Positions 52,501 through 59,466 of a stretch of 64,000 nt of DNA are shown here, one piece after another. Origin of the DNA: Pseudomonas panipatensis. Lineage in GTDB: Bacteria > Pseudomonadota > Gammaproteobacteria > Pseudomonadales > Pseudomonadaceae. The stretch lies in assembly GCF_900099785.1 (NCBI RefSeq), contig NZ_FNDS01000003.1, positions 248,001 through 312,000 on the forward strand, in the 5' to 3' direction. Each line of letters begins with the position of its first letter. Positions within the stretch are counted from its first letter, which is position 1. Made by a program: the position numbers and the translations under genes. The notes beneath the pieces were generated by a model, which made no database searches, was not told the DNA's origin, and worked only from the letters and a program-made list of their open reading frames with translations.

Positions 52501-55500
52501 GCCGATAGGGCAGGCCAGAGCTACCTGGTGGGTTCCGTGACCATCGACGCGATGGGTAACTGGAGCCTGACCACCAGCGACCTCAGCCAGTTCGGCGGCG
52601 ACGGCATGAAGTACCTGTGGGCCAACTCGCAGAGCCCCTCGGGGCAGATGAGTGCGAACCCCACCGGCGACTACCCGGTGTTCCTGGACACCAGCCTGCC
52701 GGCCGCGCCGAGCATCATGTCGTTCAGCGACACGGTCGGTACCCGCCAGTTCAGCACGAATCTGTCCGGCGCCGTCAGCAACGACTCGACCCCGACCTTC
52801 AGCGGTACCGCCAAGGCGGGCACCACCGTGAAGATCTTCGACAACGGTCACGAAGTCGGCACGACCCTGGTGGACGGCAACGGCGACTGGAGCTTCACGC
52901 CCAGCACCGCCCTGGCCGATGGCACTCACTCGTTCACCGCGAAGGTCACCGACCTGCTCGGTAACACGAGCGAGGCCAGCGATCCGTGGCAGGTGGTGGT
53001 CGATACCGTGGCGCCAAACATCGGCCTGGATATCAACACCGCCGAACAACTGGCCGGTCAGACCGAGCCGGGCGCCATCGTCACCCTGGTGGACAAGGCG
53101 GGGGCGAGCCACACAGTCGTCGCCGACCAGAATGGCCGTTGGAGCATGCAGCCCAACCCGCTGGCGCTGGGCGAGGACGGCAGCCTCTCGGTGGCGGACG
53201 CCGCCGGTAACCAACTGGCGCCGATCACCATCCAGGGCGAGGTGCTGGCCAGCTATGACCTGACCCGCTACACCGCCCAGGTGAACACCACTGAAACCGG
53301 TGCGCAGGCCAACCCGAGCGCGGCCACCCTCAAGGACGGCAAGATCGTGGTGGTCTGGCAGAGCGGCCCGAGCGATGGCAGCGACGCCGAGATCTTCATG
53401 CAACTGTATGAAGCCGATGGCGTCACCAAGGTCGGCGACGAACAGCAGATCAACCAGCGCACCAACGGCAAGCAGGACAGCCCGCAAGTGGTGGCCCTGG
53501 CCGATGGCGGCTACCTGGTGGTCTGGGAATCCTGGCAGGGTGGCATCGACAACAACGCCGATGGCGTCATGGCGCGCCGTTACGGCGCCGATGGCACCGC
53601 GAGCACCGACGAGTTCCTGGCCAACGTGCAGACCGTCGGCGGCCAGCGTCAGCCTGGCGCGGTGGCGCACGCCGATGGTGGCTACACCATCACCTGGCTC
53701 AGCGACCCGGATGCCAGCAGCACCGACCTGATCGTGCAGCGCAGCTTCGGCGCCGACAACAAGGCGCTCAGCGGCGATGTGCTGGTGGCTAGCGGCAATG
53801 CCTACGGCTCGTTCGGCGCGCCGGAAGTGGCGGCCTTCAGCGACCCGGCCCACGCCGGCCTGTACGTCACCGTCTGGGCAGGCACCAACGGTCCGGGCGA
53901 CAACTCGGCCAGCGGGGTCATCGGTCAGTTGTACAAGGCCGACGGCAGCAAGCTGGGCAATGCCTTCCAGGTCAACACCACCACGGGCAACGACCAGTAC
54001 TATCCGGACGTGATCACCCTGAAGGATGGCAGCTTCGTCGTGGTCTGGGAGGGCAACCCGCCGGGCAGCACCGGCCACGACGTGTACAGCGCGCATTACA
54101 CGGTGAACCCGTCCACCGGCGCGGTACAGGAAGTGGGCGGCGACGTGCGCGTCAACAGCAACGTTACGGGCGATCAGTACAAGCCCACCGCGGTGGCGCT
54201 GAACGACGGCGGCTACCTGGTGGTCTGGGGCTCGGATGGCGGCGATGGCAGCGGTTCGGCCGTGTTCGCCCAGCGCTACAGCGCCGACGGCAGCAAACTG
54301 GGCCGTGAGTTCCTGGTCAACCCGACGACCGACGGCAACCAGGGCTGGGGCGGCAGCAACGTCGACATGACCGCGTTGCTGGATGCCACCGTCATGGCCG
54401 ACGGCAACGTCTATGTGACCTGGCAGAGCGACAAGGCCGACAGCGACGGTTGGGGCATCGAGAGCACGGTCATCGACATCGATGCCGGCTACTACTCGGA
54501 GTTCCGCATCAACAGCACCACCAGCGGCGACCAGAAGAACGCGGTCACCGTGGCTCTGCCCAACGGCGGCGCCGTGGTGGTTTGGGAGTCGGCCAACGGC
54601 GACAGTTCCGGCACCTGTGTCATGGCGCAGATGTACGACGCCAAGGGCATGCCGCTGGGCAGCGAGTTCGTGGTCAACAGCACCACGACCAACAACCAGG
54701 GCATGCCGGCGGTGGAGGTGCTCAAGGACGGCAGCTTCGTCATCACCTGGACCAGCAATGCCGGCGGCAACGACGCCGTCATGCAGCAGAGGTACAGCTA
54801 CAGCTACGACGCCAGCCAGCACATCAACGGTGCGGTGCGTGTCGGCGGCGAGCAGATGGTCAACAACAACGACCTCGGCGATCAGCGTCATTCCAGCGTG
54901 ACCGCGCTGGACAATGGCGGCTACCTGGTGAGCTGGAAGTCGCTGGAAGGCGGCAAGTGGAACATCTACGCCCGTGAGTACGACAAGACCGGCTCGGCGG
55001 TGAGCGGTGACCAACTGGTCAGCAACACCAACTACAGCCTGGACATCCGCGGTGCGTCGACCACCACCCTGACCGATGGCAAGGTCGTCTTCGCCTACGG
55101 CCGCGACATGGGCGGTTCCTATGGCGGCGAGGCGTACTTCCGCATCTACGATCCGGCCACCAAGAGCTTCGGCGCGGAGATCGTCGCCAACCAGACCAGT
55201 GCCAACAGCCAGGCCTCGCCGAGCGTGTCGCGCTTGACCAACGGCAACTTCGTGGTCACCTGGGACTCGAACGACAACAGCGGTGCGGACCAGTCCGGCT
55301 ACGGCACCTGGGGACGGGTATTCGATGCCTCCGGCCAGCCGGTGAGCAATGAATTCCTGCTCACCACCAGCACCCTGGGCAACCAGGTGTTGCCGGTCGT
55401 GGTCGCCCGCGAGGGCGGCGGCTATGTGGTGGTCTACCAGTCCGCCAGCGATGCGGCGCCGGGCGCCGGCACCTATGGCGTCTACGCGCAGTACTTCGAC

Positions 55501-58500
55501 GCGACGGGGCACAAGGTCGGCCAGGAACTGCACATCAACCAGTTGGTGACCGGCGACCAGGGCGGTGTCGATGCGACCTTCCTGGCCAGCGGCAAGCTGT
55601 TCGTCACCTGGACCGACAGCGGCGTCAGCGATGGCAGCGGTAGCGCCATCAAAGGCCGCCTGATCGACCTCGACGAGACCCTCGGGTTGATCGCGCCGCC
55701 GCCGCAAGGCCAGGGCGCGAGCGCGATCGAGTACGTGCCGGCGACCCCGCCGGTGGTCACCGTGCTCAGCGTCGGCCTGGATACCAACAGTGCCGAGCAC
55801 CTGGGCGGGCAGACCGTACCGGGCGCCACCGTGGTCATCACCGTCACGGTGCAGGCCGGCGTCACCCAGACCTTCACCACCGTCGCCGACGAGGGCGGTC
55901 GTTGGGACATGTACCCCAACCCGCTGGCGCAAGGTCAACAGGGCACCCTGTCGGCGCATGACGGGTCCGGCCATGTGGCCGATCCGGTGGCCATCCAGGG
56001 CGCGGCCCTGGCTGACTTCCAGTTGATCCGCCATACGGTGCAGGTGAACACCACCGAAACCGGCCCGCAGGCCAACCCGAGCACGGCCACCCTCAAGGAC
56101 GGCAAGATCGTGGTGGTCTGGCAGAGCGGCGACACCACCGCCAACAATGCCGATGTGTACATGCAGCTCTATGAAGCCGATGGCGTCACCCGCATCGGTA
56201 CCGAGCAGCAGATCAACCAGCGCAACCTCAACAACCAGGACAGCCCGCAAGTGGTGGCCCTGGCCGATGGCGGCTACCTGGTGGTCTGGGAATCCTGGCA
56301 GGGCGGCATCGACAACAACGCCGATGGCGTCATGGCGCGCCGTTACGGCGCCGATGGCACCGCGACCACCGACGAGTTCCTGGTCAACGTGCAGACTGTT
56401 GGCGGTCAACTGCAGGCCAGCGCGGTCGCGCATGCCGATGGCGGTTACACCATCAGTTGGGTCAGCAACCCGGATGCCAGCACCACCGACCTGATCGTGC
56501 AGCGCAGCTTCGACGCCGACAACAAGCCGCTCAGCGGCGATGTGCTGGTGGGCAGCGGTACCGGCTTCGGCGCCTATGGCGCGGCGGAAATGGCCGCCTT
56601 CAGCGACAAGGCGCATGCCGGTCTGTACGTCACCGTCTGGGCAGGCACCAACGGCCCGAGCGACAACTCGCTCACCGGGGTCATCGGTCAGTTGTACAAG
56701 GCCGACGGCAGCAAGCTGGGCAATGCCTTCCAGGTCAACACCACCACCGGCAACGACCAGTACTATCCGGACGTGATCACCCTGAAGGATGGTAGCTTCG
56801 TCGTGGTCTGGGAGGGCAACCCGCCGGGCAGCACCGGCCACGACGTCTACAGCGCGCACTACACGGTGGACCCGTCCACCGGCGCGGTACAGGAAATAGG
56901 CGGCGACGTGCGCGTCAACAGCAACATCGCGGGCGATCAGTACAAGCCCACCGCGGTGGCGCTGAACGACGGCGGCTACCTGGTGGTCTGGGGCTCGGAT
57001 GGCGGCGACGGCAGCGGTTCGGCCGTGTTCGCCCAGCGCTACAGCGCCGACGGCAGCAAACTGGGCCGTGAGTTCCTGGTCAACCCGACCACCGACGGCA
57101 ACCAGGGCTGGTCCGGCAACAGCGGTGACATGACCGCGCTGCTGGACGCCACCGTCATGGCCGACGGCAACGTCTACGTGACTTGGCAGGGCGACAAGGT
57201 CGACAGCAACAGTTGGGGCATCCAGGGTACGGTCATCGACATCGATGCCGGCTATTACTCGGAGTTCCGCGTCAACAGCACCACCAGCGGCGACCAGAAG
57301 AACGCGGTCACCGTGGATCTGCCCAACGGCGGCGCCGTGGTGGTCTGGGAGTCGGCCAATGGCGACAGTTCCGGCACCTGTGTCATGGCACAGATGTACG
57401 ACGCCAAGGGTATGCCGCTGGGCAGCGAGTTCGTGGTCAACAGCACCACGACCAACAACCAGGGCATGCCGGCGGTGGATGTACTCAAGGACGGCAGCTT
57501 CGTCATCACCTGGACCAGCAATGCCGGCGGCAACGATGCCGTCATGCAGCAGCGGTACAGCTACACCTACGACGCCAGCCAGCACATCAACGGTGCGGCG
57601 CGGGTCGGCGGCGAGCAGATGGTCAACAACAACGACCTCGGCGATCAGCGTCATTCCAGCGTGACCGCGCTGGACAATGGCGGCTACCTGGTGAGCTGGA
57701 AGTCGCTGGAAGGCGGTAAGTGGAACATCTACGCCCGTGAGTACGACAAGAGCGGCTCGGTGGTGAGCGGGAACAGCGACCTGCTGGTCAGCAACACCAA
57801 CTACACCAGCGGCTACGACATCCGTGGTGCGTCGACCACCACCCTGACCGGTGGCAAGGTGGTCTTCGCCTACGGTCGCGACATGGGTGGTTCGCTGAGC
57901 GGCGAGGCGTACTTCCGCATCTACGATCCGGCCACCAAGAGCTTCGGCGCGGAGATCGTCGCCAACCAGACCAGCGCCAACAGCCAGGCCTCGCCGAGCG
58001 TGTCGCGGTTGACCAACGGCAACTTCGTGGTCACCTGGGACTCGGACGACCACAGCGGTCCGGATCAGTCCGGCTACGGTACCTGGGGACGGGTGTTCAA
58101 CGCCGCCGGGCAACCGGTGGGCAATGAATTCCTGCTCACCACCAGCACCATGGGCAACCAGGTGTTGCCGGTCGTGGTGGCCCGCGAGGGCGGCGGCTAC
58201 GTGGTGGTCTACCAGTCCGCCACCGATGCGGCGCCGGGCGCCGGCACCTATGGTGTCTACGCGCAGTACTTCGACGAGACGGGGCACAAGGTCGGCCAGG
58301 AACTGCACATCAACCAGTTGGTGAGCGGTGACCAGGGTGGTGTCGACGCCACCTTCCTGGCGGGTGGTCAGTTGTTCGTCACCTGGACCGACAACGGTGT
58401 CAGCGATGGCAGCGGTAGCGCCGTCAAGGGCCGCCTGGTCGACCTCGACGAAACCCTCGGCCTGACGCCGGTGGTTCCGGAGGGTGGCGCCACCTCGGTA

Positions 58501-58995
58501 GCGTTCCATCCGGTCTACGACGCCATGGGCACCGCCGGCAACGACGTGCTCGACGCGCGTGGCTATACCACGGCCAGCGGCGGTGCCGGCAACGACACCA
58601 TCGTCATCGACGGTACGGGCTTCACCCGCATCGACGGCGGCGCCGGCGTGGACACCCTGGTGTGGCATTCCAGCAACCCGCTGAACCTGAGCGCGGTTTC
58701 GGACAAGGTACACAGCATCGAGGCCATCCACATGACCGACGATGTCAAGCAGACCCTGAGTCTGACCCTGTCCGACCTGCTCAAGGTCACCGATGCCGAC
58801 GCCGATCAACAGCACACGCTGAAGATCAGCGGCGACACCACGGCGGGCAAGGCCGACACGGTCGTCATCAACCTGTCGGCCTGGAACGCCGAAGCCAACC
58901 CGGTGGTCGAGGGTAACGTCAGCTATGACGTCTACACCTCCAAGCAGGACGCTTATGCCCACCTGTTGATCCAGCATGGCCTGACCGTGGTCTGA
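43552..58995 (+). CDS. Giant BapA-type type-I-secreted adhesin
   Basis: 5147-residue biofilm adhesin of the BapA/LapF-prefix family, expected at the cell surface. ATG 43552 has AGGAG 6 nt upstream (an earlier in-frame start adds 32 non-matching residues). Layout: prefix domain 1-140 (LIAKSTGQVTDVSGNNLLSL, VIHLKNGEVITINNFFHVVD), hydrophobic LLVPAAGLGAIGIGNYL, Gly142-147 linker; three ~80-residue repeats with KPDGSTVTTT (about 158-403); 26 Ig-like repeats of ~100 residues (404-3156); two tandem ~900-residue modules, each with 14 copies of a G-x-Q...DGGYxVVW motif (3157-4972); C-terminal domain with RTX-type SGGAGNDTI and DGGAGVDTL (about 5008-5035) and a T1SS signal ending HGLTVV. No Cys-rich or anchor motif. 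Transporter genes are not in the window. P. aeruginosa PA1874 is a shorter relative, from memory. Confidence 0.93.
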   Translation: MAAIQLIAKSTGQVTDVSGNNLLSLARPSVVKIAVSPDNVKSISRNGDSMVIHLKNGEVITINNFFHVVDGVRNDLVMEDSNHQLWLADYSEPWTGANLHELDSIDTLVAEQSSDHNPVLGLLVPAAGLGAIGIGNYLSAHGGGGGGNDRGTPPGEVPAKPEILFNNLQGLTGKGEPGSTITLTKPDGSTVTTTTAGDGTWHFNPNPLDNGTAGTVTASNGNGTSEPVSTGPADLVPPHDPHVTQNNGDGLAGTGEAGDTITLTKPDGSTVTTTVDQNGNWKFPENPLGNGETGTLVETDPAGNSSGNVSTGVADTIDPLPPTVDHNNGSGLGGTGEPGGTITVTKPDGSTVTTTVDGNGNWNLPDNPLGNGESGTVTVTDPAGNVSGETPTGPADLLPPKPPLGDASLTLIDNVAPITGTIERGNKTNDTQPEFKGKVVDANDAKTVNVYDNGVLIGSTSVNADGTWSFTPDAAHTLSEGNHDFQAATVDAAGNVSSKTADWNFIVDTQGPIDPLNPDFLKTLQLIDNVGLITGPIAKGGVTDDTQPELKGELGPNPDAVSVKVFDNGTLLGTATVGTDGKWSFTPDDAHKLAEGSHNLQVILVDGAGNESKLSDGWDFSVDTTAPPPLPTDPKFYDLYDDVGLVVGTITMGSTTDDANPEYKGTGVTSQDVKYIAVFDGDKLLGTTTVNGKGEWSFTPSTALAVGDHVFTARAVDAAGNLSAPSPAWNFNVDVNAPAAPSIQTIVDDEGSVHNLQPGDRTNDKTPTVNGTAEAGSLVTVYANGQAVGSAIADSTGKWAITTSPLGSDDTYAITAQAKDAAGQNSLPSGAFELILDTTAPAKPDVAAAYDNVGSTGAIAAGSTTDDAQPTFSGKTEPDAIVTIKDGATVLGSVSADSSGNWSFTPSQPLGNGDHSITTTVTDTAGNTSAPSDALPFSVDSTLVIVSIIAAKDNVGGIQTDVTDNGVTDDKTPTLFGTANPGALVTLYADGGSVAIGSVTASSAGTWEFTLPDQSGGLHQYSAVAKNAAGNVGNASFSLNVDLTAPNVPGSVVITDNVGEPGDGSTALGNGASTNDTAPVISGSGATPDDVITIYDGAKPLGSVTVDGNGNWSYKPESPLAETEHPISVTATDPAGNESAPSPVITITVDTTPPGPMSSLHLIDNVAPQTGEIAHDGKTNDLSPTFEGQLAAGDAAYVNVYDNGKLIGSTVVNANGTWSFTPSSDLSEGSHDFQAQAVDAAGNVGAKTADWNFSVDTTPPIEPKPWDPTKPEQLNLIDDVGTITGTIAHGGVTDDNQPQFKGTLDSVGDVVKVNVYDNGTLLGSASVNADGTWSFTPSTPLAEGAHNFQAVTVDGAGNESAKTADWNFTVDTTPPGVLPQGPNSLNLIDDVGAITGPIAHGGLTDDSKPEFKGTGAPADAVLVNIYDNGTLIGSATVSNGAWTFTPDTPLQGKDHNFQAAAVDAAGNEGAKTDDWNFSLLVNPPAAPALKQVSDDFGPITSDNLQPGQHTDDRTPTISGTAEANTVVTVFVNDTAVGSVAVGTDGTWSITTSDLGSDGVKTITAQAVDAAGQPSAKTGGFDIVLDTTAPAKPAQPSIDDNVGAVTGPVSNGVTDDTTPTLSGKTEPGAIVTIKDGSDVLGSVAADSNGDWSFTPSAPLAEGDHSITTVVTDAAGNASAPSDALPLVINTQPVSVTVTYAKDDVGSQQGNLLNNAVTDDKTPTLVGTATAKAVVTVMEGATVLGSTIADDSGNWTLALPTQTDGAHSYSVTASNGANSANASFALTVDSLAPSKPGAITVTDDQGAVTGPVTNGVTDDSTPTLSGKTEPDAIVTIKDNGTVLGTAVADSNGDWTFTPSQALPDGDHSISVTATDKAGNVSEPSDAVAIKVDTSNVMVSIDYAVDNVGVTENLINNALTNDATPTLFGKALAGAVVTISVKGGAAIGTAIADASGNWSFELPAQADGAHSYSASVSNGANSDSADFSLNIDTVAPSKPAVVAANDDQGKVQGSIAAGSTTDDALPVLSGKTEAGATVTIKDNGTVLGTALADSNGDWTFTPSASLADGPHSITSVVTDKAGNASAPSDALAFVVDTLPVSVSVINAKDDVGSKKDPLSDKAVTDDQTPTLVGTASAGAVVSIYIDGAASPVGSVIASSSGTWEFTLPNQADGVHNYSVVAKNAAGNEANTTFGLTVDTQAPSAPGSITVTDNVGNPQGSLSNGQSTDDTTPVISGSGATPGDVITIYDNGGKLGSVSVDGNGNWSYKPGTELNEGDHALSATATDPAGNESVQGPVISITVDTTAPGAIGNLDLIDDVGTIRGTIAHDGQTDDARPVFSGKLAAGEATYVNVYDGVTLLGTASVAADGNWTFDSPLLQAGAHNFTAEAVDAAGNLGTKTADWKFSVVDSSGMPNAPAVNAVSDNQGSVTGNLQKGDATDDRSLTVSGTSEQGNTVYLYVGGTEVGSALVDNTGKWSIETGDLGADGVKNITAKAVNPVGQVSPETGIYDVVLDTTAPAKPGAVSARDDVGNATGPISAGSTTDDAQPTFSGSAAEPGATVTILDGTTVLGTAQVAADGTWSFTPADKLGDGPHSISTTLTDPAGNTSAASDALSFTVDTSKVVVSIVNAIDDAGSIKGNVPTNGSTDDTTPSLIGTATANALVTIKEGSTVIGSVVADASGNWRYDLPTQSEATHTYTAVAKNLAGTEGSADFTLTVDTTPPPVPVITQVKDDVGLYTADLSSGAYTDDQTPTLYGTSANEGDLIKIYDNGKLLGSVVAGTGGAWNWNGTTDTEKLSEGDHQLSVTATDKVGNESQPSPVFDVKVDITAPGEITNLQLLDDVGSKTGSISGDNTITDDARPVYSGHVDGDAVLVRIYDKNELIGTAAVDASGNWSFTPGVPLPMGDRSFQAQAVDAAGNVGKLTDPWNFNVDPGKPKVPTITNVWDDFGPEKGYLQKTDITDDTTLTLTGTGSAGATLLLYACLSADRAGQSYLVGSVTIDAMGNWSLTTSDLSQFGGDGMKYLWANSQSPSGQMSANPTGDYPVFLDTSLPAAPSIMSFSDTVGTRQFSTNLSGAVSNDSTPTFSGTAKAGTTVKIFDNGHEVGTTLVDGNGDWSFTPSTALADGTHSFTAKVTDLLGNTSEASDPWQVVVDTVAPNIGLDINTAEQLAGQTEPGAIVTLVDKAGASHTVVADQNGRWSMQPNPLALGEDGSLSVADAAGNQLAPITIQGEVLASYDLTRYTAQVNTTETGAQANPSAATLKDGKIVVVWQSGPSDGSDAEIFMQLYEADGVTKVGDEQQINQRTNGKQDSPQVVALADGGYLVVWESWQGGIDNNADGVMARRYGADGTASTDEFLANVQTVGGQRQPGAVAHADGGYTITWLSDPDASSTDLIVQRSFGADNKALSGDVLVASGNAYGSFGAPEVAAFSDPAHAGLYVTVWAGTNGPGDNSASGVIGQLYKADGSKLGNAFQVNTTTGNDQYYPDVITLKDGSFVVVWEGNPPGSTGHDVYSAHYTVNPSTGAVQEVGGDVRVNSNVTGDQYKPTAVALNDGGYLVVWGSDGGDGSGSAVFAQRYSADGSKLGREFLVNPTTDGNQGWGGSNVDMTALLDATVMADGNVYVTWQSDKADSDGWGIESTVIDIDAGYYSEFRINSTTSGDQKNAVTVALPNGGAVVVWESANGDSSGTCVMAQMYDAKGMPLGSEFVVNSTTTNNQGMPAVEVLKDGSFVITWTSNAGGNDAVMQQRYSYSYDASQHINGAVRVGGEQMVNNNDLGDQRHSSVTALDNGGYLVSWKSLEGGKWNIYAREYDKTGSAVSGDQLVSNTNYSLDIRGASTTTLTDGKVVFAYGRDMGGSYGGEAYFRIYDPATKSFGAEIVANQTSANSQASPSVSRLTNGNFVVTWDSNDNSGADQSGYGTWGRVFDASGQPVSNEFLLTTSTLGNQVLPVVVAREGGGYVVVYQSASDAAPGAGTYGVYAQYFDATGHKVGQELHINQLVTGDQGGVDATFLASGKLFVTWTDSGVSDGSGSAIKGRLIDLDETLGLIAPPPQGQGASAIEYVPATPPVVTVLSVGLDTNSAEHLGGQTVPGATVVITVTVQAGVTQTFTTVADEGGRWDMYPNPLAQGQQGTLSAHDGSGHVADPVAIQGAALADFQLIRHTVQVNTTETGPQANPSTATLKDGKIVVVWQSGDTTANNADVYMQLYEADGVTRIGTEQQINQRNLNNQDSPQVVALADGGYLVVWESWQGGIDNNADGVMARRYGADGTATTDEFLVNVQTVGGQLQASAVAHADGGYTISWVSNPDASTTDLIVQRSFDADNKPLSGDVLVGSGTGFGAYGAAEMAAFSDKAHAGLYVTVWAGTNGPSDNSLTGVIGQLYKADGSKLGNAFQVNTTTGNDQYYPDVITLKDGSFVVVWEGNPPGSTGHDVYSAHYTVDPSTGAVQEIGGDVRVNSNIAGDQYKPTAVALNDGGYLVVWGSDGGDGSGSAVFAQRYSADGSKLGREFLVNPTTDGNQGWSGNSGDMTALLDATVMADGNVYVTWQGDKVDSNSWGIQGTVIDIDAGYYSEFRVNSTTSGDQKNAVTVDLPNGGAVVVWESANGDSSGTCVMAQMYDAKGMPLGSEFVVNSTTTNNQGMPAVDVLKDGSFVITWTSNAGGNDAVMQQRYSYTYDASQHINGAARVGGEQMVNNNDLGDQRHSSVTALDNGGYLVSWKSLEGGKWNIYAREYDKSGSVVSGNSDLLVSNTNYTSGYDIRGASTTTLTGGKVVFAYGRDMGGSLSGEAYFRIYDPATKSFGAEIVANQTSANSQASPSVSRLTNGNFVVTWDSDDHSGPDQSGYGTWGRVFNAAGQPVGNEFLLTTSTMGNQVLPVVVAREGGGYVVVYQSATDAAPGAGTYGVYAQYFDETGHKVGQELHINQLVSGDQGGVDATFLAGGQLFVTWTDNGVSDGSGSAVKGRLVDLDETLGLTPVVPEGGATSVAFHPVYDAMGTAGNDVLDARGYTTASGGAGNDTIVIDGTGFTRIDGGAGVDTLVWHSSNPLNLSAVSDKVHSIEAIHMTDDVKQTLSLTLSDLLKVTDADADQQHTLKISGDTTAGKADTVVINLSAWNAEANPVVEGNVSYDVYTSKQDAYAHLLIQHGLTVV
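44761..53019 (+). repeat. Array of 26 Ig-like coding repeats with five-type order
   Basis: Each ~300-bp unit encodes a pattern D(D/N)VG...TDD..P...G...VYDNG..LGS...G.WSFTP......AGN.S......VDTTAP. By sequence type (A: LIDDVG...WNF; B: LQPG...AITTSxLGSD; C: PTLSGKTEP...NWSFTP; D: NAKDDVG...EFTLP; E: VISGSGATP...NWSYKP) the order is AAABCDE (44761-47016), AAAB CDCDCD E (47017-50466), ABCDE (50467-52038), ABC (52039-53019). Confidence 0.85.
53020..58467 (+). repeat. Tandem duplication of a ~2.7-kb coding module
   Basis: Module 1 (from 53020, IGLDINTAEQLAGQTEPGA) and module 2 (from 55771, VGLDTNSAEHLGGQTVPGA) align end to end. Long stretches are nearly identical at DNA level with an offset of 2763 bp (for example 53481 and 56244), rising to 2775 bp after a 4-codon insertion near 57770. 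The front ~90 residues are more diverged than the rest. Confidence 0.92.
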
Positions 58996-59466
58996 TCCCC
59001 GGTCGACCCGCGAGAGCCGGCCTGGCGTTATCCCGCCAGTGTCCGGCCCCTCGCAGGGGCTGCAAGCATTAACCCAAGCAACGGCGCGAACCTCGGTTCG
59101 CGCCGTTTTTTTTGGCCGGCGCGAAGGCACCACGTTGGCGATTCGCACGCTGGATCGAACAGTGAGCGATCGCGCGTGCAGCGATGCCGCGTCGCGCGGA
59201 GCGGGCTCCGGGCTTAGGGCGTCAGCGCAACGCAGGACTGCCTTTGTGCGCAAAGCACGATGATCGGGAGGGGCGGCGCTGGCGTCGAGCGGCCAGGGAA
59301 GAACCGGCAGGTACGGACGTTTGCCAGAAACGCTCAGGCGGATGCGCCGGCCGAGGCTAGCGGGGCATTCCGAGGAGGCTCGTGAAGGCGAGGGCGCCTT
59401 CCGCGCGGTGGCCTCGGCGGCGGGAAGTCATGGCGCATCCGCCGCCATGACAGGGTCTGCCGGCGC
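58996..59466. other. Intergenic gap adhesin-glycosyltransferase
   Basis: 471 bp between convergent genes. Apart from the strong terminator at 59080-59113 I see no gene or repeat. Confidence 0.5.
59080..59113 (+). terminator. Rho-independent terminator of the adhesin gene
   Basis: 13-bp stem AACGGCGCGAACC/GGTTCGCGCCGTT followed by eight Ts: the strongest intrinsic terminator in the window. Confidence 0.92.

Noticed and set aside
44026-58467. Direct repeats considered as a CRISPR-like array
   Set aside because: Repeats are ~180-300 bp, in frame, coding and diverged; no short constant repeats with unique spacers and no cas genes.
58573-58680. Adhesin C-terminus as a full RTX calcium-roll domain
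   Set aside because: Only two GGxGxD-type motifs are present, enough for a T1SS-associated tail but not a multi-repeat RTX roll.
52249-59253. 2334-residue minus-strand open frame antisense to the adhesin
   Set aside because: Periodic His/Val/Gly/Asp-rich translation that mirrors the adhesin repeats; it arises from GC-rich codon bias on the other strand. No RBS, no family motif, and the plus-strand frame has clear domains.
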